Source: an uncultured Bacilli bacterium (GTDB lineage Bacteria > Bacillota_I > Bacilli_A > RF39 > UBA660). Taken from it: a stretch of DNA of 64,000 bases. Made by a program: the position numbers and the translations under genes. The number at the start of each line of letters is the position of its first letter. Positions within the stretch are counted from its first letter, which is position 1. Positions 1-9,411 of the stretch are shown piece by piece. The stretch spans positions 1 to 64,000 of the forward strand of contig CAKPMC010000005.1 of assembly GCA_934167875.1 (NCBI GenBank), in the 5' to 3' direction. The notes under the pieces were generated by a model that saw nothing but the letters and a program-made list of their open reading frames with translations, did no database searches and was not told the DNA's origin.

Positions 1-74
1 ATTTGACTATAAATGTTCATATGATATAGAATTAAAATATAAATAAAATGGTGCGGTTGAAATTACAATAAAGA

Positions 75-97
75 AAAGAGTAGACTTTCTACTCTTT
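75..97 (-). terminator. Candidate terminator after the YfcC-like permease
   Basis: Inverted repeat AAAGAGTAG / CTACTCTTT around a 5-nt loop, just past the stop of the minus-strand permease. The minus-strand 3' side is T-rich but not a pure T-run. The first 105 bases hold no other supportable feature. Confidence 0.5.
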
Positions 98-105
98 TAA
101 ATCAA

Positions 106-1743
106 TTAGATTAAAAATAGGATAAAGAATATAACTACAAGTACTAGTAATAATTCTAAGAATAATTTCCATATATGTTTAATCCATTGAGTATAAGGAA
201 CATCTAAATATGTTAATGTACCAATTAATATAACACTAGTTGGAGCAATTAACATCATTAATCCATAAACAGATTGACAAATAATACCAATTAATGGATA
301 TAATGTTTGATCAGTAATTATAGTAGTAATATAAGGTAATTGACTTTGTGCAACATAAACATTTTCAATATTAAGTACACTAGAAATTGCCATTATAATA
401 GTCATAGTAATTACATTAAGTCCTTTTGTTAAATTCAAGAAGAATTTAGTAATATTTAATTGGAATGGATTAAATGTTACTATAATTAATACTAAATAAA
501 CTAGGAACATATATATAGCTGGTTTCATAGATCTTTTCATACCATCAATAATTCCATCTAAGAAATCATCGAATTTTAAACCATATATAAATGCTAAGAA
601 ACAAGTAGCTAAAACAATCATAGCAGGTATTTCATAACCTAATGACCAACTACCAAATGCTTGAATATTACCAAGTAATTTAGCAAATATTGGGAAACCA
701 CCAATTTTAAAATCATTAACAGCATCAAGTGCTTTAGTAAACCAATCAACATTAGCTACATCAGTCCATTGAAAAGTAGATAATATAAGAATTAGTACTA
801 CTAAATCAAATACTAATACAAATGGCCAAGTCTTAATATTATTTTTAGACTTAACTTTAACTACAGTATCTGTAGAAGATTTTAAATCATAAGCCTTAGT
901 TTTAGTTGTTTTCTTAGTAGCTGTTTTAGCTGATTTAGTACTCTTTGCTGAAGTAGACTTCTTAGTAGTAGTAGTTTTTTTAGTTTCCTTTTTAGTAGAA
1001 GTTTTCTTAGTTTCTTTTTTATCTTCTTTTTTAGAAACTTCTTTTTCTTCTACTACATTATTTACAACTTTATCATTAGCAGTTTTATTCTTAGCGATAG
1101 GAACTAATTCAAGAACTCTATCAACGCCATTCTTAGTCTTTTTAGCATATGCTAATACATTGTAAATTAATAAAACTAATCCAATTACTAATAATATAAC
1201 TTTAGTAACCATTTCACTACTAAAATCAATTCCTAGAGCTAAGTTTATATAATTAGTAGTAGAAATACCTAATGTAGTACCCATAATACCAACAATAGTT
1301 GAACCAACTGTAACACTAGCTGCTACTAATTTGTTATATCCCATTAAAAGAACTAATGAAATAATAAATGGAAATACAAATAACATTCCAAATGACAATC
1401 CACTTACGGAAACAATTATAGCTATTAAAGCCATTGTTACTGCTAAGAAAATATTTTCCTTTCCCTTAAACTTTTCAACTAACTTATCTAATAATGCACG
1501 ATAAGCAGGAATTCTATAGGCAACTCCATAAAACATACCACTAGTTAAAACAAAAACTAGTACATATGAAAAGTAACGGAACAACCCTTCAATAGTATAA
1601 GTAGATAAATCAAAAATTCCTAATTGACTTCTAGCACCTTCTTGAAATTCATATTGATAAGTAGCCTTAGGAAAAATCCATGTACAAACTACAACAACCA
1701 ATATTGACAACAAAATTACTTTTAAAATATTATGCTTCTTCAT
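106..1743 (-). CDS. YfcC/AbgT-like polytopic membrane permease with a Lys/Thr-rich loop
   Basis: A 545-residue integral membrane protein with about a dozen hydrophobic segments in two blocks (roughly residues 7-200 and 300-545). Overall pattern and the Gly/Ser/Thr-rich stretch near residues 145-165 resemble the YfcC/DcuC/AbgT group of ion-coupled carboxylate or amino-acid transporters; the substrate cannot be read from sequence. Between the halves, residues 235-283 are a low-complexity, highly basic run made almost only of K, T, S, A and E, presumably a cytoplasmic loop. The start is the ATG at 1743, nine codons inside the longest frame, because GGGAGGG (1749-1755) precedes it. It has its own promoter and sits alone downstream of the lysS terminator. 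Confidence 0.7.
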   Translation of the reverse strand: MKKHNILKVILLSILVVVVCTWIFPKATYQYEFQEGARSQLGIFDLSTYTIEGLFRYFSYVLVFVLTSGMFYGVAYRIPAYRALLDKLVEKFKGKENIFLAVTMALIAIIVSVSGLSFGMLFVFPFIISLVLLMGYNKLVAASVTVGSTIVGIMGTTLGISTTNYINLALGIDFSSEMVTKVILLVIGLVLLIYNVLAYAKKTKNGVDRVLELVPIAKNKTANDKVVNNVVEEKEVSKKEDKKETKKTSTKKETKKTTTTKKSTSAKSTKSAKTATKKTTKTKAYDLKSSTDTVVKVKSKNNIKTWPFVLVFDLVVLILILSTFQWTDVANVDWFTKALDAVNDFKIGGFPIFAKLLGNIQAFGSWSLGYEIPAMIVLATCFLAFIYGLKFDDFLDGIIDGMKRSMKPAIYMFLVYLVLIIVTFNPFQLNITKFFLNLTKGLNVITMTIIMAISSVLNIENVYVAQSQLPYITTIITDQTLYPLIGIICQSVYGLMMLIAPTSVILIGTLTYLDVPYTQWIKHIWKLFLELLLVLVVIFFILFLI

Positions 1744-1761
1744 ATTAACCCTCCCATAATA

Positions 1762-1790
1762 ATTATACATAATTTAATACAAATATACAA
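1762..1790 (-). promoter_or_regulatory. Sigma-A-type promoter of the permease gene
   Basis: On the minus strand TTGTAT (1785-1790) is followed after 17 nt by a perfect TATAAT (1762-1767). Transcription would start near 1755, giving a very short leader. Confidence 0.6.
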
Positions 1791-1813
1791 ATACTTTTAG
1801 GTGAAAGTTTTGT

Positions 1814-1842
1814 GAAAAAAACGAGTATTTAATACTCGTTTT
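1814..1842 (-). terminator. Intrinsic terminator after lysS
   Basis: Arms AACGAGTATT / AATACTCGTT (1820-1840) are followed on the minus strand by a run of T, placed 3 bases past the lysS stop codon. Confidence 0.75.
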
Positions 1843-1844
1843 AA

Positions 1845-3332
1845 TTAATCTTCTTTAATATCTGGATTTTCTGGTTTCATGATTGGAAACAATACTACAT
1901 CCCTAACGGATGGAACATTATATATTAACATCATTAAACGATCAATACCAAATCCTAAACCAGATATAGGTGGCATACCTTGTTCCATAGCTAGTAAAAA
2001 GTCTTCATCTAAATCCATAGTCTCATCATCACCTTGTGCCTTAGCTCTAAGTTGACCTTCAAATGCTTCTCTTTGTTGGATTGGATTAACAAGTTCAGAA
2101 TAAGCTTTACATAACTCAGTACCAGCAGCAACTACTTGGAATACATCAATTCTTCTAGGATCAGCATCATTTCTACGAGCAAGTGGTATTAATACACTAG
2201 GATAATTATAGATAATAGTTGGATCTACAATATTAGCACGAATTTTCTTTTTATAAACAAAATCAATTATTTGACTAAGTGATTTATAATCAGCTAAATC
2301 AGCTTCAGTAAATAAACCAGCTTCTATTATCTTAGCTTTTAATTCACTAGGTTCATTAATACTTAAAAAGTCAAAACCAAATACTTCAGTCATAGCTTCG
2401 CAATAATTTATCTTATCCCATTCTTCTTTACCAAAATCTAAAACTTGATCTTGATATTCAATAGTAGTAGTACCAACTAATTCCATTAGTAATGATTTAA
2501 TAAATTTAGTATAGAATTTAATATTATCTTCATAATTCCAATAAGAAGCATACCATTCTACCTGAGTAAATTCCTGTAAATGTTCTGAATCCATTCCTTC
2601 ATTTCTAAAACACTTAGCTACTTCATAAACTCTATCAAAACCACCAGCGATACATTGTTTTAAGAAAGTTTCAGGTGCAATTCTTAAATTACAGTCCAAA
2701 TCAAGTGCATTATGATGAGTATAAAAAGGTTTAGCACTAGCTCCACATACAGCAGTTTGGATAATAGGAGTTTCTACTTGTAAGAAACCATTATCAGCTA
2801 AAAATTTATGTAAGAAAGCATAAAACTTACTTCTTCCTAAAAATACTTTTCTACTTTCTTCATTAGTTATTAAATCCACATATCTCTGACGATATTTAAG
2901 TTCTGTATCAACAAGTCCATGGAATTTTTCTGGAAGTGGTCTTAATGCTTTACCTAAAAATTTAAATTCATGAACACGAAGCGTTTTTTCACCAGTTTGA
3001 GTAGTAAAAATCTCACCACGAGCTCCAATAAAATCACCAGTATCTATTTGTTTTTTAAAGAAATCATAGTTTTCTTCTCCAACCATATCTACTTTAAATT
3101 CTAATTGCATATCACCCTGTAAATCACGGATTCTAACAAAGCTAAGTTTACCCATTTTTCTAGCAAAAATTATTCTACCAGCAATTGAAACATCAACTGT
3201 ACCATCTTCAAGATTCTTAGCTTCTTGTAAAGAATGAGTTTTTTCATATTTTTCAGGATATGGATTACATACCTTAGCTATTTCTTCTAATTTTCCTCTT
3301 CTAACTAATTCTTGCTCTGTAAATTCTCTCAT
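1845..3332 (-). CDS. lysS: Lysyl-tRNA synthetase, class II
   Basis: LysS attaches lysine to tRNA-Lys in the cytosol. The 495-residue length matches the class II family. An N-terminal OB-fold anticodon-binding domain (about residues 50-150) is followed by a class II catalytic core with motif 2 (FRNEG, then TQVEWY) and motif 3 (GFGIDRL near residue 460). An AGAGAGG ribosome-binding site precedes the ATG at 3332. It ends the tilS-ftsH-dusB-RDD-lysS group; the RDD gene stops 5 bp upstream, so the two are co-transcribed, and a strong terminator follows. In B. subtilis lysS also directly follows dusB, so the context agrees with the call. Confidence 0.97.
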   Translation of the reverse strand: MREFTEQELVRRGKLEEIAKVCNPYPEKYEKTHSLQEAKNLEDGTVDVSIAGRIIFARKMGKLSFVRIRDLQGDMQLEFKVDMVGEENYDFFKKQIDTGDFIGARGEIFTTQTGEKTLRVHEFKFLGKALRPLPEKFHGLVDTELKYRQRYVDLITNEESRKVFLGRSKFYAFLHKFLADNGFLQVETPIIQTAVCGASAKPFYTHHNALDLDCNLRIAPETFLKQCIAGGFDRVYEVAKCFRNEGMDSEHLQEFTQVEWYASYWNYEDNIKFYTKFIKSLLMELVGTTTIEYQDQVLDFGKEEWDKINYCEAMTEVFGFDFLSINEPSELKAKIIEAGLFTEADLADYKSLSQIIDFVYKKKIRANIVDPTIIYNYPSVLIPLARRNDADPRRIDVFQVVAAGTELCKAYSELVNPIQQREAFEGQLRAKAQGDDETMDLDEDFLLAMEQGMPPISGLGFGIDRLMMLIYNVPSVRDVVLFPIMKPENPDIKED

Positions 3333-3337
3333 ATAAA

Positions 3338-4000
3338 TTACCTCTCTTGTATAACCTTAGTACCAGCGATTACATCATGTAATCCCCTACCATCTTTTCT
3401 AAATAAAATCATCAATATTGTTATAAAAAATACTGTTGATGATAATAATTGAATGCCTGAATAAGCATAGTAATAATAACTCTTACCAGCAAACAACACA
3501 GCCCCTATAGCCAAAATATTAAATAAAATTGAATTAACAATCAGAGCACGATAAGTAACTTGATCTAGGCTTAATTCACTATCTTTAACACTAACTACTC
3601 TAATTTTCATTAGCTTTTTGCCAAGAGTTTGCCCTTTATTATAAAACTGAAATACAATAAAGTAAAGAATTATTAATACTACTTCTACTATCATAGATAT
3701 CACATTGTTTGAATTAAGGATATAAATAATATCCTTAGATTTATCTAGATATTCACGCGAATCAATCTTTTCAGATATAAAATCACTTTGTATTTGTTCA
3801 TATTCTTTATAATACTGTTCATAAGTATCATTTTTTGGAATCAATAATAATACACCAGTACAAACGATACTTACCAGTAAAACATCTATTATATAAGCTA
3901 TAGCTCTAGGAAAAAAATAAGGTTTATCTAGTGTATTAGTATCTTTTTCTTCTATAACAGCTTCTACTACTTTACCATCTTTATTTTTAATATTAGCCAT
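3338..4000 (-). CDS. RDD-family membrane protein
   Basis: A 220-residue protein with an RDD-type core: hydrophobic segments near residues 30-55, 98-118 and 150-205, an Arg-Ala-Ile-Ala-Tyr-Ile-Ile-Asp motif at the first helix, and the conserved GQTLGKKLMKIRV block after the second. A polar loop (about 56-95) separates helices one and two. RDD proteins are small membrane proteins of mostly unknown role; some have been linked to ion or osmotic homeostasis. It lies between dusB (8 bp) and lysS (5 bp), so it is translated from the same mRNA. AGGTGA precedes the start. No specific function can be assigned. Confidence 0.8.
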   Translation of the reverse strand: MANIKNKDGKVVEAVIEEKDTNTLDKPYFFPRAIAYIIDVLLVSIVCTGVLLLIPKNDTYEQYYKEYEQIQSDFISEKIDSREYLDKSKDIIYILNSNNVISMIVEVVLIILYFIVFQFYNKGQTLGKKLMKIRVVSVKDSELSLDQVTYRALIVNSILFNILAIGAVLFAGKSYYYYAYSGIQLLSSTVFFITILMILFRKDGRGLHDVIAGTKVIQER

Positions 4001-4008
4001 CTTATCAC

Positions 4009-4995
4009 CTAACTTTCTAAATCTTCAATATATTTTCTATATTCATTCAATATTTCAATTATAACAGAAATATTCTTTTGTAGGAATATTTTATTTTTTA
4101 TTTCGTTAGAATTTGGTAAACCTTTCAAATACCAAGCAATATGATTTCTTATTTCTAATACAGCTAATTTTTCATCTTTTAGTTCATATAAATTATGTAA
4201 ATGTTCTAAACACATATCTACTCTTTCAATAGATGTAGGATCAGGTAAGATTACATTATCTTCTAAATAAGCATTAATTTGTTTAATTAGCCAAGGATTT
4301 CCAAGTACCCCTCTACCTATCATCACTAAATCACAATTAGTTTCATCAATCATTCTCTTAGCATCATATATTGTAGTTATATCACCATTGCCAATTACCG
4401 GAATTGATACTGCATCTTTAACTTGTTTAATGATAGACCAATCTGCTTTACCACTATAGCCTTGACTACGTGTCCTAGGATGAACGCATATCGCACTAGC
4501 GCCAGCTTCTTCACATATTTTGGCAACTTCTACTGCATTTATATGTTCACTATCCCAACCACTCCTAATTTTAACTGTAACTGGAATAGGAACACTACTA
4601 ACAACACTAGAAACAATATCTTTTATTTTTTCAGGATTTTTTAGTAAAGCACTACCAGCTTGAGCTCTAACTGCTACTTTAGGAACAGGACAACCCATAT
4701 TTATATCTATAATGTCTGGATGCATATTCTCATAAATAAATTTAGCTGCACTAACAAAAGATTCTTTATCACTACCAAAAATCTGTTGCGTAATAGGTCT
4801 TTCCATTTCCTCCATATAAAGCATATCTACTGTTTTTTTATTTTTATAAAATAAGGCCTTATCACTTACCATTTCTGCATATATTAATCCGGCACCCATT
4901 CTCTTAATAATTTTACGAAAACTGGAATTACCAATACCAGCCATAGGTGCAAGTACTGTTTTATGTTTAATTTCTACATTTCCAATATATACCAT
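4009..4995 (-). CDS. dusB: tRNA-dihydrouridine synthase, DusB/YacF type
   Basis: An FMN-dependent TIM-barrel enzyme that reduces uridines in the tRNA D-loop. Diagnostic blocks are APMAGIGN at the N-terminus, the NMGCPVPK motif with the catalytic Cys, CVHPRTR and the FMN-phosphate motif IGNGDI followed by VMIGRG. At 328 residues it has the normal DusB length. In B. subtilis dusB (yacF) also sits just upstream of lysS. The ATG at 4995 is preceded by GAGGG at good spacing. ftsH ends 55 bp upstream with no clear terminator between, so it probably belongs to the same transcript. Confidence 0.93.
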   Translation of the reverse strand: MVYIGNVEIKHKTVLAPMAGIGNSSFRKIIKRMGAGLIYAEMVSDKALFYKNKKTVDMLYMEEMERPITQQIFGSDKESFVSAAKFIYENMHPDIIDINMGCPVPKVAVRAQAGSALLKNPEKIKDIVSSVVSSVPIPVTVKIRSGWDSEHINAVEVAKICEEAGASAICVHPRTRSQGYSGKADWSIIKQVKDAVSIPVIGNGDITTIYDAKRMIDETNCDLVMIGRGVLGNPWLIKQINAYLEDNVILPDPTSIERVDMCLEHLHNLYELKDEKLAVLEIRNHIAWYLKGLPNSNEIKNKIFLQKNISVIIEILNEYRKYIEDLES

Positions 4996-5050
4996 ATATA
5001 TCCCTCAAATCACTATAGATAATAACATAAACCAGCAAAAAAAGAAACTA

Positions 5051-6997
5051 TTAATTTTCTTTAATAGCTTCTTCCAATTCTTCTTTAGTCATCTTAGTAT
5101 AACCTTTAATACCCTTTTCTTTAGCCTTAGCTTTTAATTCAGCTAATGTATCTTCTTTTTCTTCAGGCATATGTCCAGTTTCTACTAATGAATCAATTTG
5201 TTCCTTAGTAATTGTTTCATATTCCAATAATGTATCAGCAATAAGTTTAATTAAATCCTGATTTTCTTTTAGAATACGTGTTGCTTCTTTATAACATTCA
5301 TCAATTATCTTACGAACTTCTTTATCTATTTCATGAGCAATCTCATTAGAGAAATTCTTAGTCTTATTATAATCTCTTCCTAAGAACACCCCACCTTCTT
5401 GCTGTTCAAGTTGAACAGGTCCTAAATCACTCATACCATATTCAGTAACCATAGCACGAGCTATCTTAGTAGCTTTTTCAAAATCATTATGAGCACCAGT
5501 TGTTACTTCTTTAAAATGAATTTCTTCTGAAACTCTACCACCAAGTAATCCAGTAATTCTTTGAAGTAACTCACTCTTAGTAGCTAAATATGTTTCCTCT
5601 TTAGGCATCATTAATGTATAACCACCAGCTTGACCACGAGGAATAATAGTAATTTTTTGTACATCTTCTGCATTTGGAAGTTTAATACCTAAAACAGCAT
5701 GACCAGCTTCATGATATGCAACAACTTGTCTTTCATGTTCAGTATACTTACGAGATAATTTAGCAGGTCCACCAATAACACGGTCAGTTGCTTCATCAAT
5801 CTCACTCATAGTAATTGCATTTTTGTTTCTTCTAACAGCTAAAAGTGCAGCTTCATTTAATAAATTTTCAAGTGCTGCTCCACTAAATCCTGGTGTACGT
5901 TTAGCTAAAAACTCTAATTTAACACTTGGAGCTAAAACCTTATCACGAGCATGAACTCTTAATATTTCCTCACGTTCTCTAACATCTGGTAAATCAACAG
6001 TTACTTGTCTATCAAATCTACCTGGTCTTAATAATGCAGGATCAAGTACATCAGAACGGTTAGTAGCAGCTATTATAATAATTCCTTCATTAGGACCAAA
6101 ACCATCCATTTCAGTAAGTAATTGGTTTAATGTTTGTTCTCTTTCATCATGTCCTCCACCTAAACCAGTTCCTCTTTGACGTCCAACTGCATCAATTTCA
6201 TCAATGAAAATTAGGCATGGTGCATTATGCTTAGCTTGTTTAAACATATCTCTAACACGACTTGCTCCAACACCAACGAATAATTCAACAAAATCAGATC
6301 CACTAATAAAGTAGAAAGGTACATTTGCTTCTCCTGCTACAGCTTTAGCAAGTAAAGTTTTACCTGTTCCTGGAGGACCTTCTAATAAAACACCCTTAGG
6401 TATTCTAGCACCAAGTTTAGTAAACTTTTTAGGATTCTTTAAGAAATCAATTAATTCACTAACTTCTTCTTTTTCTTCTTTTAATCCAGCTACATCTTTA
6501 AATGTTACTTTATTAGTATCATTAGAAAGTCTAGCTCTACTCTTACCAAAATCCATAGATTTATTAGCACCATTCATTTGTCTTGTTAAGAAGAAGAAAC
6601 CAAATCCAACTAACAATAAAATTGGTACTACATTAACTACTATTACCCAGAAATAACTTGAATCTGGATCTACATTAGTAGTTAATTTAAATGAATTATT
6701 ACTTCCTGCTTCTAAAACATTTTTAATAACAGAATCAGTAAGTGGAACTCTTATAAAAAATCTTTCATTTTCCTTATAATCTTTTAACTTACCAGTTATT
6801 TCATAAACAACAGCTCTCTCTTTAGGAGTAATAGCCATCTCAGTTACAGTTCCCTGATCAAGAGCTTGAATAAGTTCATTATAAGTTATTGTCTTAGGTT
6901 GATTATTAATTACATTAAATAAATAATAAACACCAAAGATAAATAAAACTAAAAATAAATATGGAAGAATTCCCTTTTTAATAGTATTTTTATTCAT
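5051..6997 (-). CDS. ftsH: ATP-dependent zinc metalloprotease FtsH
   Basis: Membrane-anchored AAA+ protease for quality control of membrane and cytosolic proteins. Two transmembrane helices (about 10-28 and 115-137) flank an extracytoplasmic domain. The AAA module has Walker A GPPGTGKT (207-214), Walker B IFIDEIDA (263-270) and the second region of homology ATNRSDVLDPALLRPGRFD. The zinc site HEAGH is at 429-433. Start ATG at 6997 follows AAAGGAG. The last 31 residues (618-648) look like a short Rho N-terminal/SAP-type helix-loop-helix (AELKAKAKEKGIKGYTKM), an unusual addition. tilS ends 12 bp upstream; the tilS-ftsH pairing is conserved in Bacilli. Confidence 0.97.
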   Translation of the reverse strand: MNKNTIKKGILPYLFLVLFIFGVYYLFNVINNQPKTITYNELIQALDQGTVTEMAITPKERAVVYEITGKLKDYKENERFFIRVPLTDSVIKNVLEAGSNNSFKLTTNVDPDSSYFWVIVVNVVPILLLVGFGFFFLTRQMNGANKSMDFGKSRARLSNDTNKVTFKDVAGLKEEKEEVSELIDFLKNPKKFTKLGARIPKGVLLEGPPGTGKTLLAKAVAGEANVPFYFISGSDFVELFVGVGASRVRDMFKQAKHNAPCLIFIDEIDAVGRQRGTGLGGGHDEREQTLNQLLTEMDGFGPNEGIIIIAATNRSDVLDPALLRPGRFDRQVTVDLPDVREREEILRVHARDKVLAPSVKLEFLAKRTPGFSGAALENLLNEAALLAVRRNKNAITMSEIDEATDRVIGGPAKLSRKYTEHERQVVAYHEAGHAVLGIKLPNAEDVQKITIIPRGQAGGYTLMMPKEETYLATKSELLQRITGLLGGRVSEEIHFKEVTTGAHNDFEKATKIARAMVTEYGMSDLGPVQLEQQEGGVFLGRDYNKTKNFSNEIAHEIDKEVRKIIDECYKEATRILKENQDLIKLIADTLLEYETITKEQIDSLVETGHMPEEKEDTLAELKAKAKEKGIKGYTKMTKEELEEAIKEN

Positions 6998-7009
6998 ATT
7001 GCATCTCCT

Positions 7010-8329
7010 TTAATAATATTTAACTATTATATCACATTTCTCATTTTTTTGTTTATTAAATTTACTCTTTTTAAGGCCTGGTAACCAAACAACTTCATTG
7101 TTAGAATCAACCACAACAGGCCATAATTCTCTATCTTTCATAGGTACCTTACAATCAATAAATATATCTTTAATCTTTTTATGTCCATTAGTACCCTTTA
7201 AAGCCATTTTTTCACCATGTCTTCTTGTTCTAATATAAAGAGGTAATTTAACCTCACTACTAGATAAACGACATATATCATTACCATTAGTATCACATGA
7301 TTCTATTACTTTCATATGTTTACCATTAGGTAGTTTAGCATAATCAATAAGTTCAATTTCATAATTATCAACTTGGTTCTGTTCCTTTATTAAAAATAAT
7401 TTATTGTATTCTTTAATTACTTTTATATTATTAGGAAGGTATATGTAAGTATTTTTTTTCTTAGATTTAATCAAATCATTAATTAAGTCTATATGTCTAT
7501 CATTTATAAGCATAACATCATCAGTATAAAATTTAGCTAATATTATACTTAAAATCTTATCTTGAATAACTTCATCAAGTTGTAAATATTCATCTATATC
7601 AAGTACATTATCTTTATATACTAAATCAAAGCACTTACTAACCTGTTTATCTATATATTCATTATATTTTTCTAAAGTATTACTAAATTTCAAAAATCGT
7701 TCATGAACATTAGGATTTTCCTTTTTTAAAAAAGGAAGTACAACCTTACGATATCTATTTCTAGTATGTATATCATCAAAATTAGTTTTATCTATAACAT
7801 AAGGAATTTTATGATTTTTATCATATTCTTCGATTTCACTCTTAGTAGCATAGATAAGTGGTCTCACTATTTTATAATTACCCATATCAACCAACTTATT
7901 AAAACCTGAATAGCCACTTAAAGTAGAACCACGTACTATTCTCATTAAAATAGTTTCTATTAAATCATCACCATGATGAGCAGTCATTAAATAATTAGCA
8001 TTATATTTTTTTACAACATCATCAAAAAATTTATATCTTATTGTACGAGCTTCATTTTCAAAGTTATCATCACCATATTTTTGAATAATCATAGTCTCAA
8101 ATATAATATCGTGATCCATACACCAATTCTGCATAAATATTTGTTCATCTTTACTAACTGCTCTAACATTATGATTAATATGACAACATACTAAATATAT
8201 TTTCTTAATAGCTCTAATTTTTTCAAGCATGTAAAGTAAAGCCATTGAATCAGGTCCACCAGAACATCCAACTACAACAACATCTTTTTCTTTTAGTAAA
8301 TCAAATAAGTATTGGTAAGCTTGCTTCAT
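7010..8329 (-). CDS. tilS: tRNA(Ile)-lysidine synthase
   Basis: TilS converts C34 of tRNA-Ile (CAU anticodon) to lysidine using ATP and lysine, an essential step for reading AUA codons. The N-terminal PP-loop motif SGGPDS is clear, followed by HINHNVR and the TAHHGDDLIET block typical of TilS. The C-terminal part (about 360-439) matches the TilS C-terminal domain. Length is 439 residues. The ATG at 8329 is chosen over a GTG three codons upstream because AGGTGG (8335-8340) spaces better to it. It leads the tilS-ftsH-dusB-RDD-lysS group. AUA is a common Ile codon in this AT-rich window, consistent with a need for TilS. Confidence 0.95.
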   Translation of the reverse strand: MKQAYQYLFDLLKEKDVVVVGCSGGPDSMALLYMLEKIRAIKKIYLVCCHINHNVRAVSKDEQIFMQNWCMDHDIIFETMIIQKYGDDNFENEARTIRYKFFDDVVKKYNANYLMTAHHGDDLIETILMRIVRGSTLSGYSGFNKLVDMGNYKIVRPLIYATKSEIEEYDKNHKIPYVIDKTNFDDIHTRNRYRKVVLPFLKKENPNVHERFLKFSNTLEKYNEYIDKQVSKCFDLVYKDNVLDIDEYLQLDEVIQDKILSIILAKFYTDDVMLINDRHIDLINDLIKSKKKNTYIYLPNNIKVIKEYNKLFLIKEQNQVDNYEIELIDYAKLPNGKHMKVIESCDTNGNDICRLSSSEVKLPLYIRTRRHGEKMALKGTNGHKKIKDIFIDCKVPMKDRELWPVVVDSNNEVVWLPGLKKSKFNKQKNEKCDIIVKYY

Positions 8330-8399
8330 ATCCACCACCTGTTTTTTTAATTACTCCTTTAAGTATTTTACCATAAGTATTTAAAAACAACCATAAAAA

Positions 8400-8434
8400 T
8401 AAAAAGAAATATATAACTTTACATATATTTCTTT
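8400..8434 (-). terminator. Candidate terminator after divIC
   Basis: A perfect 12-bp inverted repeat (8403-8414 / 8423-8434, AAAGAAATATAT arms) followed on the minus strand by a T-rich stretch, 11 bases past the divIC stop. Confidence 0.65.
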
Positions 8435-8444
8435 AATTATTATC

Positions 8445-8747
8445 CTATTCCTCGTCAGGTAATCTTAATATTATTTCCCCTTCTTTAGAATACATATATT
8501 TTTCCCTAGCATATCTAGCTACATAATCAGGATCTTCTAGCCTTTGAACATCTACTTTTAACTCTTCTTCTTTTTCCTTCAAAGCTACTATTTCATTGGC
8601 TAGTTCTTGTTTTTCTTGATATTTATTAGCTATCTTTACCCAATAACTTCCTACAGCAGCAAAAATAGTAATTAATATTACTAAACAAACAGGCATAAAT
8701 AAACACAAACGACATCTAGTTTTAGCTTTGCTTTTTTTACTTGCCAT
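8445..8747 (-). CDS. divIC: Septum formation initiator, DivIC/FtsL-type
   Basis: A small bitopic division protein of about 100 residues. A basic cytoplasmic N-terminus (ASKKSKAKTRCR) is followed by one transmembrane helix (about 17-37), then an extracytoplasmic coiled coil (about 40-72) and the DPDYVARYAREKY motif characteristic of the DivIC/FtsB family. In Bacilli it forms a complex with FtsL and DivIB at the septum. Its position after yabP-yabQ is the same as in B. subtilis. I use the ATG at 8747; an ATG at 8756 lies almost on top of the GGGTGGAG ribosome-binding site and is less likely. spoIIE, found between divIC and tilS in Bacillus, is absent here. Confidence 0.88.
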   Translation of the reverse strand: MASKKSKAKTRCRLCLFMPVCLVILITIFAAVGSYWVKIANKYQEKQELANEIVALKEKEEELKVDVQRLEDPDYVARYAREKYMYSKEGEIILRLPDEE

Positions 8748-8835
8748 TGCTACCATCTCCACCCTAATTATAATGGTGAAAGAAATTTTTTTCAATAAAA
8801 TAAATTGACATCTTTTGTTTGTTTACAGAAAAATG

Positions 8836-9105
8836 TCAATTCTTATTCTTAAGTAAATAATTTCCAAATAAATATCCTAAAATCAGAAGAAATAAAAAAT
8901 AAATATGAAACATACCATTATTAATAATCTTCAATATTATAAAATATAGTAAGCAATTATCAAAAATAAATAAAAAATTAATAAATATTTTATATAAAAG
9001 TTTACCATTAAATAAAAACCGATACTGTAATTTTAATAGATATGAAAATAATATTCCATAAATAAAAGAAATTGTTAGTACTTGTAACTGTATTGATAAT
9101 ATCAT
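8836..9105 (-). CDS. yabQ: YabQ-like spore cortex membrane protein (short)
   Basis: An 89-residue, very hydrophobic protein with about three transmembrane helices, overlapping yabP by 1 bp in a TAATG junction. Position (yabP-yabQ-divIC) and pattern (LSIQLQVLTISFIYGILFSYL, later FHIYFLFLLILGYLFGNYLL) agree with YabQ, a membrane protein needed for spore cortex synthesis in B. subtilis. It is much shorter than the Bacillus protein of about 210 residues and lacks the long C-terminal part. The name rests on synteny plus weak sequence resemblance; it may be a reduced form. It has no ribosome-binding site of its own and is probably translationally coupled to yabP. Confidence 0.7.
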   Translation of the reverse strand: MILSIQLQVLTISFIYGILFSYLLKLQYRFLFNGKLLYKIFINFLFIFDNCLLYFIILKIINNGMFHIYFLFLLILGYLFGNYLLKNKN

Positions 9106-9395
9106 TATTTAAACAACCTACTAATTATACTAGATTCCTTTTCTTTTTTCATTCCTTCATCTATATATGAAAACGATTTTAATAAACCCTTAATAGAAAC
9201 ATTTCCCTGTAAAGTATCAAGTTTTAAAAGTTCTAAACCCTCACCCTTGAGTGCTAAGAATCCCATAACTGTTTCCATTAAAAATTCTTGATCATCAAAA
9301 CTTTCTATTTTTTTAACTCCTGTTACTAAAATATTTTTTCTTTCTAAAATGTTAATACTATGATTATAATTACTAATTGTTTGATCCTTGTCCAT
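9105..9395 (-). CDS. yabP: Sporulation protein YabP
   Basis: A 96-residue soluble protein of the YabP/YqfC family. Characteristic blocks are the N-terminal half with LVTGVKKIESFDDQEFLMET and then MGFLALKGEGLELLKLD, followed by GNVSIKGLL. In B. subtilis YabP is made in the mother cell under sigma-E and is needed with YabQ for cortex formation. GGAGG precedes the ATG at 9395. Order yabP-yabQ-divIC is as in Bacillus, but here it directly follows spoVG. A sigma-E-like sequence lies upstream (9412-9439). Its presence is one of the stronger signs that this lineage has, or recently had, an endospore programme. Confidence 0.85.
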   Translation of the reverse strand: MDKDQTISNYNHSINILERKNILVTGVKKIESFDDQEFLMETVMGFLALKGEGLELLKLDTLQGNVSIKGLLKSFSYIDEGMKKEKESSIISRLFK

Positions 9396-9411
9396 AATAG
9401 CCTCCTAGTAA

